A stretch of 64,000 nucleotides of DNA from Neoechinorhynchus agilis (Eukaryota; Acanthocephala): positions 3,844,001-3,908,000 of the forward strand of contig CM121343.1 of NCBI GenBank assembly GCA_051530055.1. Direction: 5' to 3'. Positions 45,860 through 55,649 of this stretch are shown piece after piece (position 1 is the first letter of the stretch; every line of letters begins with the position of its first letter). The position numbers were made by a program, and so were the translations under genes. The notes beneath the pieces were generated by a model that ran no database searches, was not told the DNA's origin, and saw only the letters and a program-made list of their open reading frames with translations.

Positions 45860-46810
45860 CTTTAGACAAAAAGATAAGCTGGCAAAATTAGATGAGACAG
45901 TGAAAGCCTCTCTCGAGAAAATTTTAAATACTCAGCTGTCGAACGAGACTTGGCGTCAAGCACTCTTGCCTGTGTCCTCCGACAGTTTGGTATTCTTTTT
46001 AGAAGATATATCCTTGCCGGCTTATTTGGGGTCGTATGAAGTAAGCCGGGCGACGATTACACATTGGATAAAGATTTCGTGGAGACTCTTAATCTTTGGC
46101 GTGGAGCAGGTACCCGTCAATGGTTGCAAACGATCAGTTTGGGAATCACTCCTCATGGCGAGAATTCATAACTCTTTAAATTCAGATTCTCGTGACCTGG
46201 TGGGCCGAACTCGATTGGCTGCAATCCCTACAAGAGAATCGGGTGCTTGGCTCAACGCTATGCAAATCGCTTCTGTAGATATCCTTCTCTCCAATGAGAC
46301 AGTAAGGATTGCAGTGTCCCTGAGACTTGAGGTTGCCGACCGTGGAGCCATCGGGACGCCATGGAATCGTCTGTGGGCAATCAGGCGGAAGGTACTCACG
46401 ACACGCCGAAATGAATCCAACTCTCTTAGTCGTGCCTTGAATGCACCCAACATCCTAGAGCCGAGCAATCTTTGCCGACTTGATGGCCGCCGCAGACCGG
46501 ACGGTGTCACAGTATTCCCGTGGCGAAGGGAGGCAAATGTTAGCAACCGACAACATCAAATTCGCCGCTTAGGATCGCAAAAAGGATCTGAGTCGAAACC
46601 ATTATTTCGTCCCCCTTGAGGTCGAGCCGCTCGGGTGATTTGGTACCGCGGCACATTACCTGATCAATCAATTGTCTAAGCAATTGAGAAGAATCACTGG
46701 CGATCACAGAGCAGGAACATTCCTCCTACAAAACATAAGTCTGCCTCTGCAACGGGGAGGGAACACTGCATCCGTCCTTTGGACCATGGCATGGCGTGAA
46801 TGTTTGTAAG
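45860..46810 (+). mobile_element. LINE copy, thumb to C-terminal endonuclease-like end
   Basis: Plus-strand coding: LSNETWRQALLPVSS, IPTRESGAWLNAMQIAS, SNETVRIAVSLRLE, APNILEPSNLCRLDG, RRPDGVTVFPW, then in another frame TGDHRAGTFLLQNISLPLQR with stop near 46802. This is the same LINE family as 25345-28880, in the opposite orientation. It is one of the better preserved 3' halves, although the frame changes. Reverse transcriptase catalytic motifs are not present. Confidence 0.7.
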
Positions 46811-46967
46811 CTAATTTTTAGAGTGTCAATTTAGTACTTTAACAAATTCGAAATTTTTAATCAAATCGTTCAAATCCTTTTTGAACGCTCTCTTCGCTCT
46901 GAATAAATTACCCTATTTACTATTGACAAAATACTCAAAATAAGAAATTACGACGTTTTTTTTGTAG

Positions 46968-47264
46968 ATGCAGGGTAAACCAAAATCAACCGATAATACG
47001 ACAAATTTAATAGACGAAATCATCAAACCCTTTCGGGATCAAATGCTGCTTAATGCTGAGTATTTGTTCTCTAGACTGGAGTCGAAAATTGAGGACATAA
47101 TCGAAAAAGAGACCGGGATTGTTCGATTCACCGAAATTCAAGATCAGCGAAACTTAAATGGTGCGCTGACTGAGGTGCCAGGCGATTTCGCAAATCAATC
47201 GACGAAAAGGAACTTACGTAATAAAGCAAACGAGGAAAATCATCCGAAGCAAAAGGACAAATAG
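46968..47264 (+). CDS. Hypothetical protein, 98 residues, helical and charged
   Basis: The ATG follows a perfect polypyrimidine-type acceptor (cgttttttttgtag) directly, as in several real genes here, which is the main reason to accept it. The product starts MQGKPKSTDNTTNLIDEIIK and has a probable amphipathic helix (residues about 13-50, ending KIEDIIEKETG). The tail is very polar and lysine/asparagine-rich. I do not recognise a family. An upstream non-coding exon or a spliced leader would be needed. It could also be the last exon of a longer gene. Confidence 0.45.
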   Translation: MQGKPKSTDNTTNLIDEIIKPFRDQMLLNAEYLFSRLESKIEDIIEKETGIVRFTEIQDQRNLNGALTEVPGDFANQSTKRNLRNKANEENHPKQKDK

Positions 47265-47398
47265 GCAATAAAATTTATATTTTCTACGACTGGTTTTGAA
47301 TTTTCTCTCTTTTTTTGTGCTCATCGCATAATACAATCTTTGGCTTTTGATAGTGACATTTGACCAATTCGCTTGTTCGTATTGGGGTTAGTCAAAGT

Positions 47399-47570
47399 AT
47401 TATTTTGGTGATAATCCCGGTAATAGCACATCTGATTTTGATTTATTGGAAATATTTTGAAGAAGATGACCCGAATTTTCCTCCGAAAACAATGAGGCGA
47501 GGTCACCTCCTTCGAAATATTTCCAATAAATCAAATGTGCTATTACCGGGATTATTATCACCAAAATAAT
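47399..47570. repeat. Foldback (MITE-like) palindrome
   Basis: The left arm attattttggtgataatccc at 47399 pairs with the inverse right arm ending at 47570. The pairing extends through gtaatagcacat and gatttattgga, leaving a central spacer of about 65 bases. No coding capacity. The neighbouring 47571-48006 shows nothing else and probably includes the TBCE 3'UTR. Confidence 0.8.
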
Positions 47571-48006
47571 AATATTTAGTTTATGTCTGATTAAACATGC
47601 TGTTTTTCTCACTCTATAGAGTTATATAAACACGTTTTATTTGTGTAAAAAATGCAGGAACCCCACACTTGTCAGCATCTATCATTGCTAAACGGTGTAT
47701 GGATGACGGATGTTGAAGGCAAGGGAAGTGGGACTGGTTTTTGAATGTGGGAACGGAGGCTTTGTAAAGGAGATGACCGATTAGGAGTCTTTCCATGTTC
47801 TCCGGTTATTAAGGAAAGATTGAGCTTGGGGGAAGAATTTGGGCTGCTATGATAAGGACGAGTGTGTTCTTACAGAAGCGATTTCGCAATGACGCGCAAA
47901 TTTTTTAAATGTTAAAAGACTTTATGGTTGCAACAATGGCCACTGTAAGCTACCATCGAATAGCATTTTGATTTCCGGAAAAATACTACTCTACGACCAA
48001 TGAAAA

Positions 48007-49651
48007 TTAAGGGATTTTTGAGTTGCTGACTTCGACAATTAAGATGAAAGAGTTTGGATCGCCATAAAAGCGCAGTTCTTGTCTGTCTGAAGTGCAATTT
48101 TCAGGACCATCTCGTCCATTGCCATGATCGTAAGCAATCGATATTTTGGAAACTGTCTTTCCAACACCGATTACTTTTCGGTTCAAATACTGTTTGACAG
48201 ACAGAATCGACATTGACACCGAAAAACGCACACTAAATTCACGTTTCTCGTTTTCCAAATAGATACGGACAAACGCGAAATATCCTCCATTGGCCGCTTT
48301 AACATCTCCCGTTGAAGATAAATCATATTTCTCAACAATTCGCTTAACAGTCTCATTAGTGGAAATGAACTCATCAACATCATGTCTATTGCCGATTATA
48401 TTCTTTATCCTGGCTTGGGTATATTATATCGATTGTTCAATATTACGCGTCGAGCACTAAAAAAACAACCAATATATTAATTGATTTCACCATCGGTCCT
48501 TGCTCGTTCATCAATAACACTTCGATTGATTGTACGTAGGTTTGGAAAATGAGCAATGAATACATCCCACCAAGTGCAAGATTTCCACGGGCTCAAATGG
48601 TCCATCGAGTAATCAAAACATAGACTCTCGAGGTTTTGTAATCCACGCGGCCAAGTCAATTCTCCATCTATCAAATTTAACATTAACGGACATCCGTTTA
48701 TACTCAGCTTACGTATTGGTAACGATGAACTACATTTGTAACATAAATCTCGATTTTCGCTAATTGAAAGTTCAACGAGGTTTGGCGCATTTTTAGCCAG
48801 TTGGTCAACAGTCAAATTCCAATCTTTGATATTATTATCGACCACGGATAAAAACTGCATAGTAGAACAGTACCAATCGCCAGAGAGATTAGAGATTTTA
48901 TTTTTATCGGCTCTTAGGAATTTAAGATTTTGAAAAACGGAAAATAATGGGAGAATATCCTTCTCAAAATCATAACCCATTCCGACGATATTAAGTTCGG
49001 CTAAACTATTCACCACGCATTTTTTGCCGTTCGATACTTTTAGGCGACTAAAACTGACATCCAAAAATCGGAGATAAGGCAATAAATCCGATATAAAAGA
49101 CGTTATCGTACTCCAGTCTCCTATAAGGCATTGAGGAATATACAGGGATTCTATATAAACCGATGCAAAAATATTTTTTAGCTCTTCCTTGTCCCCTATC
49201 TCGTTTACATGATAATTAGTTAAATCAATTACATTGTGAATCAATTTCATTCCGGAATAATAGACTTCAAACTCGCATCGATTGGTTTTATCCGCTTTAA
49301 AGAGATCACCATTTGATTGTCCTAAATATCGATCACTTATGCCAGTCTTTCTTGGAAGTTTTCGTCCGTCTAAGAATTACTGGTTATTGCATAGAGGATG
49401 CTTGAACCGAAGTTGGCCAATTTCGGCCTTATCAATGAAGCACTTTTCGGCCCCGCCGAACTAGTGGAAAAATACGTTTTTCCAGCTACGGTGCCATTGT
49501 GGGTTCCACTGTTTAGATCATCCCATTCCACACCATAGTAAATTCCTGGATGACCGTCGACTGGACCCACGTACCGAACAGTGCCCAGCTTGTCAAGAGC
49601 GAATAATCGCTTTCCAACTTGCGCCTCGGGATCCAGCGTTTCTGACGTCAT
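48007..49651 (-). CDS. TBCE: Tubulin-specific chaperone E (TBCE)
   Basis: Tubulin-folding cofactor that works downstream of the CCT ring in making alpha/beta-tubulin dimers. Three exons on the minus strand: 49651-49381, 49321-48491 and 48413-48007 (introns 59 and 77 nt), 502 residues, continuous frame. Domain order matches the family: N-terminal CAP-Gly (VRYVGPVDGHPGIYYGVEWD, SGTHNGTVAGKTYF, SLIRPKLANFG); a leucine-rich repeat region (LNIVGMGYDFEKDILPLFSV, NLKFLRADKNKI, APNLVELSISENRD); the after-repeat DERARTDARIKNIIGNR; and a C-terminal ubiquitin-like domain ending with FILIVEVSNSKIP. In the CAP-Gly domain the usual GKNDG is replaced by a GTHNG-like sequence, as TBCE tends to do. The ATG directly follows ccttgag. 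The start overlaps a TGACGTCA. Confidence 0.92.
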
Positions 49652-49667
49652 CTCAAGGTCGCACTTG

Positions 49668-49675
49668 TGACGTCA
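49668..49675. promoter_or_regulatory. CRE palindrome in the TBCE divergent promoter
   Basis: A perfect TGACGTCA lies 17 bases upstream of the TBCE ATG and 31 bases upstream of the small plus-strand frame at 49706. A second TGACGTCA (49643-49650) overlaps the TBCE start codon region. With the CCT7 copy, chaperone-related genes in this window carry CRE-like sites, though two or three such palindromes could be coincidence. Confidence 0.35.
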
Positions 49676-49705
49676 AACGTTAGTCTAGCAACGCAGTAGG
49701 AAAAA

Positions 49706-49852
49706 ATGTCAGACTCCGACCACAACTACAGTCGCCGCTTAGTAAAAAAGAATCCGCAAAAATTAGGCCGATGTGTTGATTCGGAATCGCTAAAGACGAT
49801 TTATCGTACAAATAACCGAATCGCCCATAATGACGAAAATTTAGAATTCTAA
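49706..49852 (+). CDS. Possible small protein, 48 residues, divergent from TBCE
   Basis: The frame MSDSDHNYSRRLVKKNPQKL to a LEF stop is polar and basic, with no membrane segment. The ATG is preceded by caacgcagtagg, an acceptor-like sequence, and starts 54 bases from the TBCE start in the opposite direction. I do not recognise it. It may be the first exon of a longer gene or chance. Confidence 0.3.
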   Translation: MSDSDHNYSRRLVKKNPQKLGRCVDSESLKTIYRTNNRIAHNDENLEF

Positions 49853-49930
49853 AGATTGCTAGTTAATACGTTAAAATCGAACACTATCGATCGTCGTTTC
49901 CTCATCATTCAGAAAATAAGGTATAAGATC

Positions 49931-50197
49931 CTAAGATTTAAATGAACGGGATTGCACCGTGACATCATCGGCTAAAGGCATTTTATGTTTCTTCCGTGGC
50001 AAATTCTGGGCGTGTCTGAAATCAGAAATCCACCCGCGCCCTTTGTACATTAAATACCTCGGTTCCTCCAGTAGCGATTTGCAATCGGACACGTCGCCTA
50101 TCTCGCGTCTTATTGGCTGCGTTTTCATTCTTACACCACGGCCACCGTCACATTTGACGAAATCGATTCGTTCGGGATTCTTCGACCCTTCGCGCAT
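49931..50197 (-). CDS. Hypothetical protein, 88 residues, head to head with the CCT3 5' array
   Basis: The ATG at 50197 gives MREGSKNPERIDFVKCDGGR and ends at a stop at 49931 after PRKKHKMPLADD and SRSFKS. It is basic and polar with no predicted membrane helix; the family is not recognised. Its first eight codons are inside the tandem array that continues to CCT3, and the same MREGSKNP start is repeated on the minus strand in every array unit. Its ATG lies only six bases from the first plus-strand ATG (50204) of the array, on the opposite strand. This small frame would be open by chance only moderately often, so it is a moderate call. Confidence 0.4.
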   Translation of the reverse strand: MREGSKNPERIDFVKCDGGRGVRMKTQPIRREIGDVSDCKSLLEEPRYLMYKGRGWISDFRHAQNLPRKKHKMPLADDVTVQSRSFKS

Positions 50198-52690
50198 TCT
50201 AAGATGTTCACCCCAGACCAAACGCCTTTTCTCTTTGTTCCTTTGAGATTATTTAGTTTCCTTTTGATAGTAACTTTCGCTGTTTCTGGCTATGTTTCTC
50301 CTTGAATAACTTCTTGTTGATTTTTATTCGCTGAAGATTTTAAATCTTCACTTCTCCGAGAGTCCAGATTCTTCGACCCTTCTCGCATTCTAAGATGTTC
50401 GCCCCAGATCAAACGCCTTTTCTTTTAGTTTCTTTGAGATTATTTAGTTGCTTTTTGATAGTGCCTTTCGCTGTTTCTGGCTATGTTTCTCCTTGAATAA
50501 CTTCTTGTTGATTTTTATTCGCTGAAGATTTCAAATCTTCACTTCTCCGAGAGTCCGGATTCTTCGACCCTTCTCGCATTCTAAGATATTCGCCCCAGAT
50601 CAAACGCCTTTTCTTTTAGTTTCTTTGAGATTATTTAGTTGCTTTTTGATAGTGCCTTTCGCTGTTTCTGGCTATGTTTCTCCTTGAATAACTTCTTGTT
50701 GATTTTTATTCGCTGAAGATTTTAAATCTTCACTTCTCCGAGAGTCCAGATTCTTCGACCCTTCTCGCATTCTAAGATGTTCGCCCCAGATCAAACGCCT
50801 TTTCTTTTAGTTTCTTTGAGATTATTTAGTTGCTTTTTGATAGTGCCTTTCGCTGTTTCTGGCTATGTTTCTCCTTGAATAACTTCTTGTTGATTTTTAT
50901 TCGCTGAAGATTTCAAATCTTCACTTCTCCGAGTCCAGATTCTTCGACCCTTCTCGCATTCTAAGATATTCGCCCCAGATCAAACGCCTTTTCTTTTAGT
51001 TTCTTTGAGATTATTTAGTTGCTTTTTGATAGTGCCTTTCGCTGTTTCTGGCTATGTTTCTCCTTGAATAACTTCTTGCCGATTTTTATTCGCTGAAGAT
51101 TTCAAATCTTCACTTCTCCGAGAGTCCGGATTCTTCGACCCTTCTCGCATTCTAAGATATTCGCCCCAGATCAAACGCCTTTTCTTTTAGTTTCTTTGAG
51201 ATTATTTAGTTGCTTTTTGATAGTGCCTTTCGCTGTTTCTGGCTATGTTTCTCCTTGAATAACTTCTTGCCGATTTTTATTCGCTGAAGATTTCAAATCT
51301 TCACTTCTCCGAGAGTCCGGATTCTTCGACCCTTCTCGCATTCTAAGATATTCGCCCCAGATCAAACGCCTTTTCTTTTAGTTTCTTTGAGATTATTTAG
51401 TTGCTTTTTGATAGTGCCTTTCGCTGTTTCTGGCTATGTTTCTCCTTGAATAACTTCTTGCCGATTTTTATTCGCTGAAGATTTCAAATCTTCACTTCTC
51501 CGAGAGTCCGGATTCTTCGACCCTTCTCGCATTCTAAGATATTCGCCCCAGATCAAACGCCTTTTCTTTTAGTTTCTTTGAGATTATTTAGTTGCTTTTT
51601 GATAGTGCCTTTCGCTGTTTCTGGCTATGTTTCTCCTTGAATAACTTCTTGCCGATTTTTATTCGCTGAAGATTTCAAATCTTCACTTCTCAGAGAGTCG
51701 GGATTCTTCGACCCTTCTCGCATTCTAAGATATTCGCCCCAGATCAAACGCCTTTTCTTTTAGTTTCTTTGAGATTATTTAGTTGCTTTTTGATAGTGCC
51801 TTTCGCTGTTTCTGGCTATGTTTCTCCTTGAATAACTTGCCGATTTTTATTCGCTGAAGATTTCAAATCTTCACTTCTCCGAGAGTCCGGATTCTTCGAC
51901 CCTTCTCGCATTCTAAGATATTCGCCCCAGATCAAACGCCTTTTCTTTTAGTTTCTTTGAGATTATTTAGTTGCTTTTTGATAGTGCCTTTCGCTGTTTC
52001 TGGCTATGTTTCTCCTTGAATAACTTCTTGCCGATTTTTATTCGCTGAAGATTTCAAATCTTCACTTCTCAGAGAGTCGGGATTCTTCGACCCTTCTCGC
52101 ATTCTAAGATATTCGCCCCAGATCAAACGCCTTTTCTTTTAGTTTCTTTGAGATTATTTAGTTGCTTTTTGATAGTGCCTTTCGCTATTTCTGGCTATGT
52201 TTCTCCTTGAATAACTTCTTGCCGATTTTTATTCGCTGAAGATTTCAAATCTTCACTTCTCCGAGAGTCCGGATTCTTCGACCCTTCTCGCATTCTAAGA
52301 TATTCGCCCCAGATCAAACGCCTTTTCTTTTAGTTTCTTTGAGATTATTTAGTTGCTTTTTGATAGTGCCTTTCGCTGTTTCTGGCTATGTTTCTCCTTG
52401 AATAACTTCTTGTTGATTTTTATTCGCTGAAGATTTCAAATCTTCACTTCTCAGAGAGTCGGGATTCTTCGACCCTTCTCGCATTCTAAGATATTCGCCC
52501 CAGATCAAACGCCTTTTCTTTTAGTTTCTTTGAGATTATTTAGTTGCTTTTTGATAGTGCCTTTCGCTATTTCCGGCTATGTTTCTCCTTGAATAACTTG
52601 CCGATTTTTATTCGCTGAAGATTTCAAATCTTCACTTCTCCTAGAGTCCAGATTCTTCGACCCTTCTCGCATTCTAAGATGTTCGCCCCA
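50173..52690. repeat. 14-copy 191-bp tandem array made of the CCT3 start region
   Basis: The core ttctcgcattctaagat is at 50204 (ATG position), 50395, 50586, 50777, 50966, 51157, 51348, 51539, 51730, 51918, 52109, 52300, 52491 and 52679. Steps are 191 bp, with four exceptions of 188 or 189. The final copy's ATG is the CCT3 start codon, and identity continues through the first four codons (ATGTTCGCCCCAG) before CCT3-specific sequence begins. The first copy overlaps the first eight codons of the minus-strand gene. The plus-strand start codon is intact (ATG) in copies 1, 2, 4 and 14, and is ATA in the other ten. Copies 2-13 are nearly identical, while copy 1 is more diverged. Each unit also carries a local palindrome, gaagattt(c/t)aaatcttc. 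Confidence 0.92.
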
Positions 52691-54421
52691 GCGCAAGTTC
52701 CAGTTATGGTGTTGAGTAGGAATACTCATCGTGAACAAGGCCGCAAGGTTCAATTGAACAACATTCGTGCTGCGTGTGCCATATCGGAAGTGGTGAAAAC
52801 ATGTTTGGGTCCCATGGCCATGGTAAAGATGCTAATAGATCCAATGTCCGGAATTGTGCTTACAAATGACGGAAATGCAATTCTGCGAGACATAACAGTG
52901 GCGCATCCTGCGGCTAAGATGATGATTGAAATCAGTAGAACTCAAGACGAGGAGGTTGGAGATGGTACTACAAGTGTTGTCGTCATCGCTTCTGAACTTT
53001 TGAACGCATTGAGTCCGTTTCTTGAACAGAACAATCATCCCGTTGTATTGATCAAGGCTCTCAAACAGGCCCTTGAGGACGTTGTTGGATTTATGATGGC
53101 CAAAGATGGAGGAGTTTGCAATCCGATTGATGTGAATGACACGGACCAAATGATTCGTATTATTAAAAGCTGTCTTCAGACCAAAATGGTATCTAATTAT
53201 GGTGACCTAATATGTCAAATCGCTTTAAGGGCCGTGCGCTCAGTTGAGATTCCTCCAACGGATGGTGGACGCCATGAAATCGACATTAAACGCTATGCTC
53301 GAATTGAGCGTATACCCGGAGGAAGTCTAAGTGACTCGTATGTTGTGAATGGAATCGCATTGAATAAGGACCTCCTTCATCCTAAAATGCCACGACGTAT
53401 TGAAAATCCAAAAGTTGTTTTATTGGATTGTCCGTTAGAATATAAAAAGGGTGAAAGTCAAACTATGATGGAGTTAACGAAAGAGACTGATTTCACTAGA
53501 GCTTTGGAATTGGAGGAAGAAGAGATCAGAGGAATGTGTGCTGATCTTATGAAAGTTGGAGCCAATATTGTCGTAACTGAGAAGGGGGTATCGGATCTTG
53601 CGATTCATCTCTTAATGAAGGCTAAAATCAGTGTTATTAGACGTGTTCGTAAGACAGATAATGATCGATTGGCTCGTATAACCGGCGCGACGGTGTGCTC
53701 GGATCCAAGTGAAATCCGGGACGGTGATGTAGGACTAAAATGCGGGGTGTTTGAAATGAGAGAACTCAATAACGGTGAAATGTATGCATTCTTTGAACAA
53801 TGCCAAAACCCTAAGGCTTGCACCATTCTTCTACGTGGACCCAGTAAAGACTTTATCGACGAAGTAGCCCGAAATTTAGAGGATGCAATGTGCGTTGCTA
53901 GAAACATCTTTCTGGATCCGTTTGTTGCTCCAGGAGGTGGAGCGTGTGAGATGGAATTGTCCAAACGTATGCAAGCCAAAGCAACCGATTCGACTAGTGA
54001 TGTATTTAGCGGAGTGGGCAAATTTGTTTATCTTGCCTGTTCTAATGCCCTTGAGATAATTCCAAAGTTACTGATTGAGAACTCTGGAAACACGAGAGTT
54101 ATACAGACTCTGATGGCCCTCAGAGTCGCCCATTCTCCCGCTAAAGAAGACAATGGGCCGAGTGGTAATTACGCTCAATTGAGAGGGATAAACATCGGTA
54201 TTGATGGATTTAAAGGCACCATTGTCGATTCAATGGCGGCCAATGTTGTGGAACCTAGAATTGTCAAACTTCAGGCCTACAAATCCGCTTTCGAAACAGC
54301 GATGATGATCGTCAGAATTGATGATATTGTTTCCGGATCAAGAAAAGGAACTGAATTGGATGCGAAACGTGGCGAGGAACAGAGGGAAAATATAACGAAA
54401 ACCGAAAAGGATAATAATTAA
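52679..54421 (+). CDS. CCT3: CCT3, chaperonin TCP-1 subunit gamma
   Basis: Subunit gamma of the cytosolic CCT/TRiC chaperonin. One exon, 580 residues. Start MFAPAQVPVMVLSRNTHREQ matches the fly and worm pattern (M-F/M ... PVLVLSQNTKRE). Motifs: TCLGPMAMVKMLIDP, LTNDGNAILRD, EISRTQDEEVGDGTTSVV (ATPase), RIERIPGGSLSDSYVVNG, VLLDCPLEYKKGESQT, VVTEKGVSDLAIH, IRRVRKTDNDRLARI, FVAPGGGACEME and LLRIDDIVSG-like VRIDDIVSGSRKG. The C-terminal tail is longer and more charged than usual. The coding start lies in the last unit of the tandem array, so transcription must begin inside the array. The bases ctaag directly precede the ATG. About 240 bases follow before the next gene. Confidence 0.97.
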   Translation: MFAPAQVPVMVLSRNTHREQGRKVQLNNIRAACAISEVVKTCLGPMAMVKMLIDPMSGIVLTNDGNAILRDITVAHPAAKMMIEISRTQDEEVGDGTTSVVVIASELLNALSPFLEQNNHPVVLIKALKQALEDVVGFMMAKDGGVCNPIDVNDTDQMIRIIKSCLQTKMVSNYGDLICQIALRAVRSVEIPPTDGGRHEIDIKRYARIERIPGGSLSDSYVVNGIALNKDLLHPKMPRRIENPKVVLLDCPLEYKKGESQTMMELTKETDFTRALELEEEEIRGMCADLMKVGANIVVTEKGVSDLAIHLLMKAKISVIRRVRKTDNDRLARITGATVCSDPSEIRDGDVGLKCGVFEMRELNNGEMYAFFEQCQNPKACTILLRGPSKDFIDEVARNLEDAMCVARNIFLDPFVAPGGGACEMELSKRMQAKATDSTSDVFSGVGKFVYLACSNALEIIPKLLIENSGNTRVIQTLMALRVAHSPAKEDNGPSGNYAQLRGINIGIDGFKGTIVDSMAANVVEPRIVKLQAYKSAFETAMMIVRIDDIVSGSRKGTELDAKRGEEQRENITKTEKDNN

Positions 54422-54659
54422 TGATGATGAGGCCGTAAAATAAAAATGCTTAGCGAAAACTGCGATGATAAATTTCAATCGAATCATAGCTGCTCACTTG
54501 CAAAGTCGAATTTAATCACTTTAACCACTCTTGCTTAACTAAACCAAAATAACGATTTTGCTGCTATTGATCGTTAATCTGAAAAGCATTTAATAGTCAG
54601 TCAATAAACAGTTAGAATTGAACACTCGCTCGTTACATGGTGATGATTCATTTGCCTCT

Positions 54660-55100
54660 ATGAAAGAAGTCTTTGTAGACTCTTCTTTTTTTCACTGTGA
54701 AAAGTTTTACATGAGTGGTTCATTCGAAGACCGAGAATCGAATACAGCGTCAGATCTTAGAATTTTTCTGTACGCTCGGCGAGGTCAAAAAGCAAGCAGA
54801 AAAAAACTGGCCGAACATTGCGCAAACGCTGCCATGGGATGCTATCTCAAAACTCTTGAACGGTATCCGGAACGTGCAAAATGCTTTTCCTCTTCGAATA
54901 AGACTTTGAACTATGTTCTTGAATTTGAGAATACGTTCAAAATCCTGGGAATTATGGCACAAGCCGACATTAAAGGTATTGTCACTGAGCTAATTTCAGA
55001 TCAACCCGATTCGACGGACGCCGAGAAAAGAGAAACTTTCACAGTCCTTGGTATTGGACCGGTCGACAGGCGTGAAATATATAACATGATGATGGCTTAA
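54660..55100 (+). CDS. Hypothetical protein, 146 residues
   Basis: The frame from the first ATG runs MKEVFVDSSFFHCEKFYMSG to IYNMMMA and a stop. It contains RRGQKASRKKLAEHCANAAM, YLKTLERYPERAKCF and a C-terminal half that looks helical. I do not recognise it. The frame is open for another 14 codons upstream, to a ttag at 54612-54615, so a 5' exon is possible. A second open frame (54715-54909, containing KNWPNIAQTLPWDAISK) overlaps it and is equally protein-like, which lowers confidence in both the frame and exon structure. Confidence 0.4.
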   Translation: MKEVFVDSSFFHCEKFYMSGSFEDRESNTASDLRIFLYARRGQKASRKKLAEHCANAAMGCYLKTLERYPERAKCFSSSNKTLNYVLEFENTFKILGIMAQADIKGIVTELISDQPDSTDAEKRETFTVLGIGPVDRREIYNMMMA

Positions 55101-55649
55101 ATGTGCTTTCCTTAAAGAATATCAGCTAGGAATATTCTTAAAGCACTGAAAATCCAAGATTTTTCTGCTTTTAACACAATTTAAAAATTGTCTTCGTTTA
55201 CATCATCTCCTAAATCCTCACAATTAAACAACAAAATTCAAGCTTTTGCTTTAAAATCAAAAGGTTTTCACCCCGAAAAAAGTTAAAAATATTGGAGCTA
55301 ATTAAGTGTTCCACGCGCTGTTAAAACTCGTCACGAATAAAATAACACAAAATTAATCTTGAATGAAGGTTGACAAGCAACTTTTTGCGCTTGTAAAAAT
55401 TAAACTTTTGTTATTGAATTTTAAAAAACTCAAATTGAAAAACACTGTAAAGTTAATGGCTCGTTCAAAAAGGATCTTAATAATGAATTAATCATCGCAG
55501 CTTAAGCAGTAGACACTTCTCTACTTGTTAGCAATGCTGCCCAAAGCAAAAAAATATTATTGCATCACCAGATATCAAACCTGTGAAATGAGCTCAACCG
55601 ATTATTTGCATAGGTTAACGTCTTCTATTTGTTCCTCTGCGTTGGCCGC
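55101..55649. other. No gene recognised
   Basis: AT-rich intergenic DNA between the hypothetical gene and a satellite array. It may hold the 3'UTR. Confidence 0.4.

Noticed and set aside
50204-52491. Possible CRISPR-like array or multi-copy small genes in the 191-bp repeats
   Set aside because: The repeats are contiguous with no unique spacers, and they are plainly copies of the neighbouring CCT3 start region in an animal genome.
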